The notes beneath the pieces were generated by a model. That model ran no database searches and was not told the DNA's origin. It saw only the letters and a list, made by a program, of their open reading frames with translations. A stretch of DNA of 30,379 bases from Cytophagaceae bacterium UBA6715 (GTDB lineage Bacteria; Bacteroidota; Bacteroidia; Cytophagales; Spirosomataceae). The stretch is taken from positions 28,504-58,882 of the forward strand of contig DKIP01000104.1 of NCBI GenBank assembly GCA_002454335.1. The letters run 5' to 3'. Positions 1 through 7,239 of this stretch are shown one piece after another (within the stretch, counting starts at the first letter, position 1; each line of letters opens with the position of its first letter). The translations under genes and the position numbers were made by a program.

Positions 1-18
1 CCCAGACTTTAGTCTGGG
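1..18. repeat. Palindrome CCCAGACT-TT-AGTCTGGG at window edge
   Basis: A perfect 8-bp stem with a two-base centre sits at the first base of the window, so it may be the end of a longer element. It is the same palindrome found at 26366-26385 (with AA in the centre, so here inverted), and in variant form at 4882-4901 and 7029-7052. It belongs to the composite intergenic repeat family of this window. The rest of 19-58 shows no recognisable promoter. Confidence 0.8.
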
Positions 19-58
19 GAATTTAACAAGCGAGCCATCGCAAGCATAACCTAAACCT

Positions 59-1171
59 ATGAAAAAATACAACGTAGCCATCGTCGGCCTGGGATTTGGA
101 GCGGAATTCATTCCCATTTATCTGAAACATCCTTTGGCAAATATGTATGCCATTTGCCAACGAAATGAAGAAAAACTCAATTCAATCGGTGATGCATACG
201 GCATCGAAACCCGATATACCGATTTTGAGAAATTGATCCAAGACCCCAATGTGGATGTCGTGCACATCAACTCGCCCATTCACTTACACGCCGAACAAAC
301 GTTGAAGGCCTTGAATGCCGGAAAACATGTCGCTTGTACCGTTCCCATGGCCACTACCGTGGAAGAATGCAAGGCGATTGTGGAGGCCAGCAAGCGCATG
401 GGCAAAAAATACATGATGATGGAAACTGTGGTGTATGCCCGGGAATTTTTATACATCAAAGAGCTTTATGAGAAAGGTGAATTAGGGAAAATTCAGTTCC
501 TGAAGGCCTCTCACCAACAAGACATGGACGGCTGGCCGGATTATTGGCCGGGATTACCCCCCATGCATTACGCGACGCACTGCGTAGGCCCGGTGGCTGG
601 TTTATTGCGTTTGGAGGCAGAATATGTCTCTTGTTTCGGATCAGGAACGATCCGCGAGGAGCTGATCCAGCATTACAATTCCCCATTCGCCGTGGAATCT
701 GCCCACATCAAATTCCGGGATTCGGATTTAAGCGCGATGGTTTATCGTTCGCTGTTTGATGTAGCCCGTCAATACCGCGAAAGCTTCGAGGTGTACGGTT
801 CCAAAAAATCCGTGGAATGGCCATTAATCGAAGGCGAAGAATTGGTCGTACATACTGCCAAAAAACCGGAGCCCGAAATTCCATCGAAAGTGCCTACACC
901 GGATTTCGCCCATTATTTACCCGAAGAAATCCAACGATTTACGACCAAAGGCGTCTACGACGAGGATGAGAATACCCACTTATCCTTCACCCAAGGGGGC
1001 GGACATGGTGGTTCTCACCCACATTTGGTGAACGAATTCCTTCAGGCATTAGCTGCTGACCGCGATCCATTCCCGAATGCACCACAGTCGGCCAACTGGA
1101 CTTCAGTGGGAATTTTAGCCCACGAATCTGCCTTACAAGGCGGCAAAATCATTGAAATACCTAAATTTTAA
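59..1171 (+). CDS. Gfo/Idh/MocA family NAD(P)-dependent oxidoreductase
   Basis: This is a 370-residue protein of the Gfo/Idh/MocA family, which oxidises or reduces sugars and cyclitols with NAD(P). The N-terminus shows the Rossmann dinucleotide-binding turn (VAIVGLGFGAEF, about residues 6-17), followed by the beta-alpha pattern ending in VDVVHINSPIHLHAEQ. The C-terminal half is the sheet domain. No signal peptide is present, so it should be cytoplasmic. An oddity is that the usual E-K-P motif after the GKHV strand reads CTVPMAT, so the customary active-site lysine is absent. A His in MHYATHCVGP (about residue 173) may be catalytic. The stop is 3 nt before the next start, which indicates an operon with the exported ThuA/azurin fusion and suggests sugar metabolism. 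The substrate cannot be told. No promoter is visible in the 58 bases upstream. Confidence 0.9.
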   Translation: MKKYNVAIVGLGFGAEFIPIYLKHPLANMYAICQRNEEKLNSIGDAYGIETRYTDFEKLIQDPNVDVVHINSPIHLHAEQTLKALNAGKHVACTVPMATTVEECKAIVEASKRMGKKYMMMETVVYAREFLYIKELYEKGELGKIQFLKASHQQDMDGWPDYWPGLPPMHYATHCVGPVAGLLRLEAEYVSCFGSGTIREELIQHYNSPFAVESAHIKFRDSDLSAMVYRSLFDVARQYRESFEVYGSKKSVEWPLIEGEELVVHTAKKPEPEIPSKVPTPDFAHYLPEEIQRFTTKGVYDEDENTHLSFTQGGGHGGSHPHLVNEFLQALAADRDPFPNAPQSANWTSVGILAHESALQGGKIIEIPKF

Positions 1172-1174
1172 GCC

Positions 1175-4100
1175 ATGCGTTTATTACTAATTGCTTGCCT
1201 ATTATTGTCCCAAATCACCTTGAATGCCCAAACTGGGCGTCGCCTCGAGCTCCTCTTTTTGGGAGACAAAGGACACCACAAACCCTTCGATCGCTTGCCG
1301 GCATTGCAGTCGGCCATCGGTGTCAAAGGCATGAACATCACCTACACGGAATCACTAAAAGATTTGAATCCGCAATATTTGAATAAGTTCGATGCCTTGA
1401 TCATCTATGCGAATCACGATTCCATTCCTGCCCCACAGGAAAAAGCGTTATTGGGCTATGTCGCAACGGGCCATGGCTTGGTGGCGATCCACTGTGCGTC
1501 TTTCAACTTCCGGAATTCAAAGGAATTTGTGAAGATGGTCGGCGGGCAATTCTGGCGTCATGGCATGGATTCCATTCGGGTACAAAACGAGGCGAATACC
1601 AACGTGCAAATTAAGACCGTTGACGAGACCTATTTACACGCCTATTTACAGCCCGATAATCAAATTTGGCAAAGTCGAATTTTGGGCCCAGAACAAGCCA
1701 AAGATAAACCGGGTGTAAAGACGGAACCCTATACGTGGACGCGCACGTATGGCAAAGGAAATATCTTTTACACGGCTTATGGCCACGATGAAAGGACTTG
1801 GAACACGACCGGTTTTCAAGACCTAATTACCCAAGGTATTTTGCATGCGGTTGGTCCTGAGAAGCGCGCGATTTTGGCGGCACTCAACTTGCCAACCTTG
1901 AAATACCGCGAAGCAAAATTGCCGAATTACGAGAAACGCGAAGGCCCACAAATGCAGCAATTGCCCTTAAGTCCAGAGGAATCCGCCAAATTCATTCAAG
2001 TTCCTGTAGACTTTAACTTGCAATTATTCGCCGCAGAACCGAACGTTATGCATCCGATTGCGATGGCTTGGGATCATAAGGGACGTTTGTATGTATTGAT
2101 TACCAAAGACTACCCGAACGAGCGTAAAGAAACCGGCGGAAGTGACTACATCTTGCTTTGTGAGGACACGAATAAGGATGGAAAAGCGGATAAATTTACC
2201 AAATGGGCGGATGGTTTAAGCATCCCAACCGGCATGGTGTTTGCGAATGGCGGGATGATCATTTCCCAGGCGCCGCACATGATTTTCTTAAAGGATACGA
2301 ATGGTGACGACAAGGCCGATGAGCGCAAAATTTTATTTACGGGCTTCGGTACGGGCGATACGCATGCGGGACCGTCGAATTTGCATTATGGCTTTGATAA
2401 CTGGATTTGGGGATGTATTGGTTATTCTGGATTCAAAGGAAAAGTAGGGGCGGATTCCTTGCAATTTGCCCAGGCATTCTTCCGATTCAAACCCGATGGA
2501 TCGAAAATGGAGCACATGACGACAACCTCAAACAACACCTGGGGATTTGATTTCAATGAAGCAGGAGATGTGTTTGGTTCTACGGCAAACAACGCACATG
2601 GTTGGTACATGCCCATTCCACATCGTAACATCTGGCATGCGCCGATGTCCTTAAACGGTTCCAAAAACACGGATACACACAAAGACATGCGGACAATCAC
2701 GCAAAAAGTACGCCAAGTGGACGTTTTTGGTGGATTTACCGCTGCAGCAGGACATAATTTTTACACGGCGAGGGCCTTTCCAAAGAACTATTGGAATCAA
2801 ATCGCTTTTGTATCTGAACCTACGGGACACGTGATTCACCAGAACCGACAAGTCGCAAAAGGCTCTGATTTTAGTGATCAAGAGGCCTTTAATTTGCTCG
2901 CTGGAGCAGATGAATGGGTGTCGCCCGTATTTGCACAAGTAGGTCCGGATGGTGCGGTTTGGGTGGCCGACTGGTATTCATTCATCATTCAGCATAACCC
3001 GGTGCCACAAGGTTTTAAAAATGGAACTGGGAATGCTTATGATACTGATTTGCGTGATTTCACGCATGGTCGGATTTACCGCGTGGGTTACAACAAGGCC
3101 CCGGCATATACGCCCGTAGATTTAAGCACACCCGAAGCTTGCGTTCAAGCCCTATCGAATAACAATTTATTCTGGCGAATAACCGCACAACGCTTATTGG
3201 TGGAACGTGGCAATAAAGATGTGGTTCCTGCATTAATCGCATTGGTTTCATCCGCTCGCATGGACGAAATCGGCTTAGCGCCGGGAGCCATTCATGCCTT
3301 GCGTACCTTGGAAGGATTGGGCGCATTGCCATTCGAAGTTGCAGCAAAAGCGTTACGTCATCCGAGCGCAGCGGTGCGTAAACAAGCCGTACAGGTATTA
3401 CCTCGTACGGAGGCTGGAGCAAAAGCGATTCTAGCGTTGGGTTTATTGAATGACCGAGATTCGTTGGTGGTATTGAACAGCATTTTGGCATTAAGTGAAA
3501 TGCCGAGCAGTGCGGCGATTGACGCTGCCGTGATGAAGAAAATGGCCGCTAGTCAACAAAATGATGACCGGTGGATTCCGGATGCCTTAACGGCTTGGGC
3601 GATGTCGGCAAATCAAACACGTATAGACGGAATCATCAGAACGGAGGGTGCAAAATCAGCACAAACAGTCGCGGAGAAATTAGCCAAAGACTTGAAAAAT
3701 CCTTCGGTAGATGGATCAACAAGTGGCATCGATTTAGTCGTAGAAGAGGTACAAGTCAAAGGAGGAAACTTCAAACTGCGTGAGGGAGCCAGCTTTGTGA
3801 TTCGAGTTAAAAACCGGGGAACACAGGCATTGCCGAAGGAAATTCCGGTACCCTTGACGGTGAAGATTGAGGGTATGGGGAGCCGGGTCGATTTAGAATC
3901 CTATACCTTCAAGGATGGAATTGCGCCGGGTGAAACAATTTCTGTTGTTAAGAATAACAATGGTCCGTGGACCGGAAATTTAGGTTGGACTGCAGAAAAT
4001 GCAGGTAACTACACGATGGAAATAGCCTTAGATCCGAAGGCGACGATTGCTGAATCGAACCGCGGCAATAATGGGTACCGACAAGCCATTACCGTAAATA

Positions 4101-4780
4101 ATACAAATACCTTATCGACCTACATGGTGGAGAAAATCTTCCGAGCAGGTGCGACGGAGTGGACAGGCAATCAGGTTATTGACAAATTGCGTTTAATCAG
4201 CAATCCGGAGAGCAATGCGATGGGCGTGGCCTTGAAAGGAGCGGCAGGAACGTGGAATGCGAAAAGAGCTGCGGAGCTTTCGGAAGAAAACAAGGCTTAT
4301 TTCGTGGCATTAGCAAAAGTGCTTCGTCCTCAAGATGTGGAGATGTGGGAGCGTTTGGCGAATGCATGGAAGATTGAAATACCCAATACAGCTGCCAAAG
4401 GCAATGTTGTTAAGATCACGATTCAAACAATTAAGGAAGCGATGAAATATAGCCCGGCAGAATTCAAGGTTCCGGCAGGTGCGACGGTGGAATTGATTTT
4501 TGAAAATGTGGATGCGATGCAACACAACTGGGTGCTGGGTGCATTAGGCAGTCAAGAAAAAATTGGTTTGGCGGCAGATAAGATGATCACGGCGGCGGAT
4601 GGTGCAGCGAAAAACTACATTCCGTCGATGCCGGAAGTATTGGCATTTACACCATTGGTTGAATCGGATGGTCGGGTGAAAGTGGTCTTCAAAGCACCAA
4701 GCGTACCGGGTAATTATCCATTCCTGTGTACCTTCCCTGGGCACTGGCGGATTATGAATGGGGTGATGAAAGTAGAATAG
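1175..4780 (+). CDS. Exported ThuA - dehydrogenase-like propeller - HEAT - CARDB - azurin fusion
   Basis: A 1201-residue secreted or periplasmic protein with signal peptide MRLLLIACLLLSQITLNAQ. Domain order: a ThuA-like fold (about 22-228; LVAIHCAS and YGKGNIFYTAYGHDERTW are typical); a TIGR02604-type membrane-bound-dehydrogenase/soluble glucose dehydrogenase-like propeller (about 275-640), with Asp-rich loops such as EDTNKDGKADK; HEAT-like helices (about 650-810); a CARDB-like beta domain (about 840-975; LREGASFVIRVKNRG); and a C-terminal azurin-type cupredoxin (about 1075-1201). The cupredoxin has a complete type 1 copper set: H1117 (MQHNW), C1185, H1190 and M1194 in CTFPGHWRIM, with the same +5/+4 spacing as azurin. 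I see no CxxCH haem motif, although cytochrome c is the usual partner domain in such fusions. An inferred role is periplasmic sugar oxidation, with copper as electron acceptor. It starts 3 nt after the oxidoreductase gene. Confidence 0.85.
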   Translation: MRLLLIACLLLSQITLNAQTGRRLELLFLGDKGHHKPFDRLPALQSAIGVKGMNITYTESLKDLNPQYLNKFDALIIYANHDSIPAPQEKALLGYVATGHGLVAIHCASFNFRNSKEFVKMVGGQFWRHGMDSIRVQNEANTNVQIKTVDETYLHAYLQPDNQIWQSRILGPEQAKDKPGVKTEPYTWTRTYGKGNIFYTAYGHDERTWNTTGFQDLITQGILHAVGPEKRAILAALNLPTLKYREAKLPNYEKREGPQMQQLPLSPEESAKFIQVPVDFNLQLFAAEPNVMHPIAMAWDHKGRLYVLITKDYPNERKETGGSDYILLCEDTNKDGKADKFTKWADGLSIPTGMVFANGGMIISQAPHMIFLKDTNGDDKADERKILFTGFGTGDTHAGPSNLHYGFDNWIWGCIGYSGFKGKVGADSLQFAQAFFRFKPDGSKMEHMTTTSNNTWGFDFNEAGDVFGSTANNAHGWYMPIPHRNIWHAPMSLNGSKNTDTHKDMRTITQKVRQVDVFGGFTAAAGHNFYTARAFPKNYWNQIAFVSEPTGHVIHQNRQVAKGSDFSDQEAFNLLAGADEWVSPVFAQVGPDGAVWVADWYSFIIQHNPVPQGFKNGTGNAYDTDLRDFTHGRIYRVGYNKAPAYTPVDLSTPEACVQALSNNNLFWRITAQRLLVERGNKDVVPALIALVSSARMDEIGLAPGAIHALRTLEGLGALPFEVAAKALRHPSAAVRKQAVQVLPRTEAGAKAILALGLLNDRDSLVVLNSILALSEMPSSAAIDAAVMKKMAASQQNDDRWIPDALTAWAMSANQTRIDGIIRTEGAKSAQTVAEKLAKDLKNPSVDGSTSGIDLVVEEVQVKGGNFKLREGASFVIRVKNRGTQALPKEIPVPLTVKIEGMGSRVDLESYTFKDGIAPGETISVVKNNNGPWTGNLGWTAENAGNYTMEIALDPKATIAESNRGNNGYRQAITVNNTNTLSTYMVEKIFRAGATEWTGNQVIDKLRLISNPESNAMGVALKGAAGTWNAKRAAELSEENKAYFVALAKVLRPQDVEMWERLANAWKIEIPNTAAKGNVVKITIQTIKEAMKYSPAEFKVPAGATVELIFENVDAMQHNWVLGALGSQEKIGLAADKMITAADGAAKNYIPSMPEVLAFTPLVESDGRVKVVFKAPSVPGNYPFLCTFPGHWRIMNGVMKVE

Positions 4781-4980
4781 AGGTAAGAGTTGAGAATTAA
4801 GAGTTAAGAGATGTGGACGTCCTTCGGACGGATATGTATAACCCTAGGCTTTAGCCTAGGGATTTCACGGCCGCACCTAATCCCCATACTAAAGTCTGGG
4901 GGTATAAAAAAACATATCGACAAATCCCCTCCGGACTCTGGACTATTTCCCTCCGGACTAGTGGCTAGCGACTTCTGACT
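4778..4980. repeat. Composite intergenic repeat, copy 1
   Basis: It starts at the TAG stop of the preceding gene (TAGAGGTAAGAG, then GAATTAAGAGTTAAGAG). A short hairpin CGTCC-TTC-GGACG follows at about 4818-4830. Next come a perfect 8-bp stem CCCTAGGC-TTTA-GCCTAGGG at 4842-4861 and an imperfect CCCCATACT-AA-AGTCTGGGG at 4882-4901, then TATAAAAAAACA. It ends in tandem CCTCCGGACT/CTGGACTA-like words at about 4935-4980. The same modules recur in the same order at 26215-26441, and in inverted orientation at 7011-7190. No protein is encoded here. The palindromes could stop transcription from upstream, but they lack a T-run. Confidence 0.75.
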
Positions 4981-4987
4981 ATTTTCG

Positions 4988-4995
4988 TACCTTTG
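4988..4995 (+). promoter_or_regulatory. Bacteroidota -7 element of tgt (TACCTTTG)
   Basis: TACCTTTG matches the Bacteroidota -7 consensus TAnnTTTG and ends only 4 nt before the tgt ATG at 5000. The first base of the transcript would then fall at or very near the start codon, giving a leaderless or nearly leaderless mRNA. No convincing -33 TTTG lies about 20 nt upstream. The call rests on the -7 match and its position. Confidence 0.5.
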
Positions 4996-4999
4996 CCGC

Positions 5000-6133
5000 A
5001 TGAAATTCGAAATTGAAAAGCTAGACCCGAATTCTAAGGCGCGGGCAGGAAAGTTAGAGACCGATCACGGGGTGATTGAAACACCCATTTTCATGCCGGT
5101 GGGCACGGCTGGTACGGTGAAAGCCGTCCACATTTCAGAATTATCAAATCCCATTAATGCCCAAATCATTTTAGGAAATACCTATCATTTATACCTCAGA
5201 CCTGGCCTCGATGTTCTTGAAGCCGCAGGGGGATTACATAAATTCAATGGTTGGGATAAGCCCATCCTAACCGATTCCGGTGGCTACCAAGTCTATTCGT
5301 TGGCAGGAACCGGTCGGAAAATTCAAGAAGAGGGTGTCAAGTTCAAATCGCACATCGACGGCAGTACGCATTTTTTTAGTCCTGAGGGTGTGATGGATAT
5401 TCAGCGCACGATTGGTGCAGATATCATGATGGCCTTTGACGAATGTACGCCTTATCCGTGTACCTACGAATATGCGCGCAAGTCGATGGACATGACGCAC
5501 CGCTGGTTGGATCGTTGCATCCAACGCTTCGACGAAACGACCCCCAAATACGGCTATAATCAAGCATTGTTCCCCATTGTTCAGGGTAGCGTCTATTCGG
5601 ATTTACGTAAAGTTTCAGCAGAATACATTGCATCCAAAGGCGCCTTTGGGAATGCAATCGGTGGACTTTCCGTGGGTGAGCCCGTGGAAGATATGTATAA
5701 AATGGCCGATGAGGTAACAGACATTTTACCGAAGGACAAACCTCGTTATTTGATGGGAGTGGGAACGCCGGCGAATATTTTGGAAGGAATTGCGCTCGGA
5801 ATCGACATGTTTGACTGTGTGATGCCTACGCGAAATGCGCGGAATGGGATGATTTTCACGACACAGGGCTTTATCAATATCCGAAATGAAAAATGGAAAA
5901 ATGACTTTTCGGTGATCGACCCATACTTTGCGGAAGATATGCATGGTCAGTATACGAAAGCCTATTTACGCCACCTCGTGCGCTGTGAGGAGCTTTTGGG
6001 ACCGATGATCGCCAGTGTATTTAATCTGCGTTTTTACCTATGGATGGTGGGCGAGGCCCGCAAGGAAATTCAAGCAGGCACCTTTACCGCATGGAAAAAT
6101 CGGATGATTCCGCAGTTTATGAACCGCTTATAG
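5000..6133 (+). CDS. tgt: Queuine/preQ1 tRNA-guanine transglycosylase lacking the zinc site
   Basis: Tgt swaps the anticodon wobble guanine of GUN tRNAs for preQ1, a step in queuosine synthesis. The protein is 377 residues (E. coli 375) and starts MKFEIEKLD like the family. Active-site segments are intact: DSGGYQVYSL (D92), FDECTPYP (D147), IGGLSVGEP, and GIDMFDCVMPTRNARNG with D272 as the likely nucleophile. The odd part is the C-terminal zinc site. Aligned with E. coli at a constant offset of 8, ligands C302, C304, C307 and H333 fall on F310, E312, H315 and F341, while the flanks (YTKAYLRHL, NLRFY) stay conserved. The fold may be held without zinc, perhaps as a lineage trait. It converges on the Lrp gene with 3 nt between the stops. 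Confidence 0.96.
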   Translation: MKFEIEKLDPNSKARAGKLETDHGVIETPIFMPVGTAGTVKAVHISELSNPINAQIILGNTYHLYLRPGLDVLEAAGGLHKFNGWDKPILTDSGGYQVYSLAGTGRKIQEEGVKFKSHIDGSTHFFSPEGVMDIQRTIGADIMMAFDECTPYPCTYEYARKSMDMTHRWLDRCIQRFDETTPKYGYNQALFPIVQGSVYSDLRKVSAEYIASKGAFGNAIGGLSVGEPVEDMYKMADEVTDILPKDKPRYLMGVGTPANILEGIALGIDMFDCVMPTRNARNGMIFTTQGFINIRNEKWKNDFSVIDPYFAEDMHGQYTKAYLRHLVRCEELLGPMIASVFNLRFYLWMVGEARKEIQAGTFTAWKNRMIPQFMNRL

Positions 6134-6136
6134 CCA

Positions 6137-6607
6137 TCAAGGAATAGGTAAAACCTTGCTTTCTTTGAAGCTAGAAAGAATCACCATCGTGGAGGTAGCA
6201 GCTACTTCTTCGATTTCGTTGATTTTTTCCAACATCAATTTTTGGTAGGTGGAGATATCTTTGGAAATAATTTTCAACATAAAATCACCTGAACCTGTCA
6301 CGTGATGACATTCAATAACTTCAGGAATTTGATTGATTTGACGCACAAAAGACTCCGTTACTTGCTTCTTGTGACCTGTCAACGTGACCGTCACAAATGT
6401 GCTAACCCCAAGGCCGATTTTATCGCGATCTACCTGCGCATGATAGCTTTGTATGATTCCCAAAGCTTCTAATTTCTTCACCCGTTCCAAGGTGGGAGCC
6501 GGTGATAAACCGATTTCTTTGGATAATTGGGCGTTGGTAATCTTCGCGTTTTGCTGAAGGATTTCCAATAATTTATGATCAATCTGATCTAGTTTGGTGA
6601 TGCTCAT
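6137..6607 (-). CDS. Lrp/AsnC family transcriptional regulator
   Basis: This 156-residue protein has the two-part Lrp/AsnC plan. An N-terminal winged helix-turn-helix spans about residues 5-65 (IDHKLLEILQQNAKITNAQL, then LSPAPTLERVKKLEALGII). A C-terminal RAM (ligand-binding and oligomerisation) domain follows at about 70-150, including GSGDFMLKI. Members usually sense amino acids and regulate their metabolism, and often their own gene. The ligand and targets cannot be read from the sequence. It is a single gene, tail-to-tail with tgt and head-to-head with tRNA-Gly, so the 99-nt spacer must carry both promoters. The start at 6607 is supported by a TATTTTTG element 17 nt upstream. Confidence 0.93.
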   Translation of the reverse strand: MSITKLDQIDHKLLEILQQNAKITNAQLSKEIGLSPAPTLERVKKLEALGIIQSYHAQVDRDKIGLGVSTFVTVTLTGHKKQVTESFVRQINQIPEVIECHHVTGSGDFMLKIISKDISTYQKLMLEKINEIEEVAATSTMVILSSFKESKVLPIP

Positions 6608-6624
6608 TTGTTGATTTGAAAAAA

Positions 6625-6632
6625 CAAAAATA
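6625..6632 (-). promoter_or_regulatory. -7 element of the Lrp/AsnC gene (TATTTTTG)
   Basis: Read on the minus strand, TATTTTTG fits TAnnTTTG and lies 17 nt before the ATG at 6607. This leaves a leader of roughly 10 nt. There is no good -33 TTG at the usual distance, so this is a moderate call. Confidence 0.45.
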
Positions 6633-6662
6633 AAGATTTTTTAAGGAAATTTTGTCTTGGTT

Positions 6663-6694
6663 CTTGCATAAATAACTTAAAGGTTCTACTTTTG
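6663..6694 (+). promoter_or_regulatory. Promoter of the tRNA genes
   Basis: A -33-like CTTG at 6663-6666 and a perfect -7 TACTTTTG at 6687-6694 are separated by 20 nt, the spacing expected for the Bacteroidota primary sigma factor. Transcription would begin around 6700, a few bases before the tRNA-Gly 5' end at 6707. It points away from the Lrp promoter. Confidence 0.65.
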
Positions 6695-6706
6695 TACCCA
6701 CAAAAC

Positions 6707-6779
6707 GCGAAAGTAGCTCAGCTGGTAGAGCGCGACCTTGCCAAGGTCGAGGTCGCGGGTTCGAACCCCGTCTTTCGCT
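6707..6779 (+). tRNA. tRNA-Gly (anticodon GCC)
   Basis: A complete cloverleaf is seen. The acceptor stem pairs GCGAAAG with CTTTCGC. The D arm is GCTC...GAGC. The anticodon stem pairs CGACC with GGTCG around the loop TTGCCAA, with GCC at 6740-6742. The T arm is GCGGG-TTCGAAC-CCCGT with one non-Watson-Crick pair, and the discriminator base is T6779. CCA is not encoded. It reads GGC/GGU glycine codons. Confidence 0.97.
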
Positions 6780-6790
6780 CAAAACGAGAA

Positions 6791-6810
6791 GGCACCTCTA
6801 GGTGCTTTTA
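6791..6810 (+). terminator. Short hairpin with T-tract between the tRNAs
   Basis: GCACCT (6792-6797) pairs with AGGTGC (6800-6805) and is followed by TTTT. It looks like a weak intrinsic terminator or a processing structure after tRNA-Gly. Since no separate promoter is evident before tRNA-Leu, it may only attenuate read-through or mark the 3' trailer. Confidence 0.45.
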
Positions 6811-6824
6811 AGTTTTACAGGGCT

Positions 6825-6910
6825 GCCTGGGTGGTGGAACTGGTAGACACGCAGGACTTAAAATCCTGTGAGCCGAAACGCTCGTATGGGTTCGATTCCC
6901 ATCCCAGGTA
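6825..6910 (+). tRNA. tRNA-Leu (anticodon TAA)
   Basis: This is an 86-nt class II tRNA. The acceptor stem pairs GCCTGGG with CCCAGGT (a G-T pair closes the end). The anticodon stem pairs CAGGA with TCCTG around CTTAAAA, with TAA at 6859-6861. A long variable arm (about 6869-6886) sits before the T arm ATGGG-TTCGATT-CCCAT. The discriminator is A6910. CCA is not encoded. It reads UUA/UUG and is probably co-transcribed with tRNA-Gly 45 nt upstream. Confidence 0.97.
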
Positions 6911-6922
6911 CATAAATCGACG

Positions 6923-6957
6923 AAAAACCTTCTGAGGAAACTTGGGAGGTTTTTTTG
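6923..6957 (+). terminator. Intrinsic terminator after the tRNA genes
   Basis: AAAAACC pairs with GGTTTTT around a longer stem closed by a GAAA tetraloop (CCTTCTGAG/CTTGGGAGG, with several G-T pairs), and a run of seven T follows. It lies 13 nt after tRNA-Leu, the expected place for the end of the tRNA transcript. Confidence 0.75.
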
Positions 6958-6973
6958 TTATTAGACGCTGGAG

Positions 6974-6993
6974 AGACGCGAAGTTTCGCGTCT
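6974..6993. repeat. Palindrome AGACGCGAA-GT-TTCGCGTCT
   Basis: A perfect 9-bp stem with a two-base centre. A second TAGACGC at 6962-6968 could pair with the same right arm (GCGTCTA, 6988-6994), so two structures compete. Palindromes of this AGACGC...GCGTCT type recall small intergenic repeats that I associate with other bacterial genomes; that link is from memory and was not checked. Confidence 0.7.
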
Positions 6994-7010
6994 AGTCGAT
7001 TGTCGTCAGT

Positions 7011-7190
7011 CCGAAGGTGTTTTTTTATAACCCCAGACTTTATTCTGGGGTTCCCTAGGTTGAATCCTAAGGAATCGACGCAGAAAAAGCATCTCAAACT
7101 TTGGCAAACCTTTCAGGATTGCCAAAGAGTCTGTCCGAAAGACATCCACACCTCTTACTTCTACACTCTTAGCTCTTAACTCATTTCCTT
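7011..7190. repeat. Composite intergenic repeat, copy 2 (inverted)
   Basis: Read on the minus strand, this spacer gives the same module order as copy 1: GAGTTAAGAGCTAAGAG, GGATGTCTTTCGGACAGA, a decayed CCTTAGG...CCTAGG, CCCCAGA/TCTGGGG (9-bp stem with flanking AA/TT, 7029-7052), TATAAAAAAACA, then CCTTCGGACTGACGAC. An extra hairpin is inserted: CTTTGGCAA (7099-7107) pairs with TTGCCAAAG (7119-7127), and CCT-TTC-AGG lies inside. Together with 6958-7010 this fills the gap between the tRNA terminator and the serine hydrolase gene. No coding potential is seen. Confidence 0.7.
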
Positions 7191-7239
7191 GCATCTCCCC
7201 CTCACAATCCGTAGTTTGCGTTGTCAAAAAAACCTATCC

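Noticed and set aside
6579..7227. Short reading frames across the tRNA genes and the following spacer
   Set aside because: They overlap two well-formed tRNAs, a terminator and palindromic repeats, and look like none of the protein families I know.
7189..7239. Upstream extension of the serine hydrolase frame (start at 7189)
   Set aside because: The added 17 residues precede an ideal signal peptide at ATG 7240 and overlap the possible -7 element TAGTTTG at 7212-7218.
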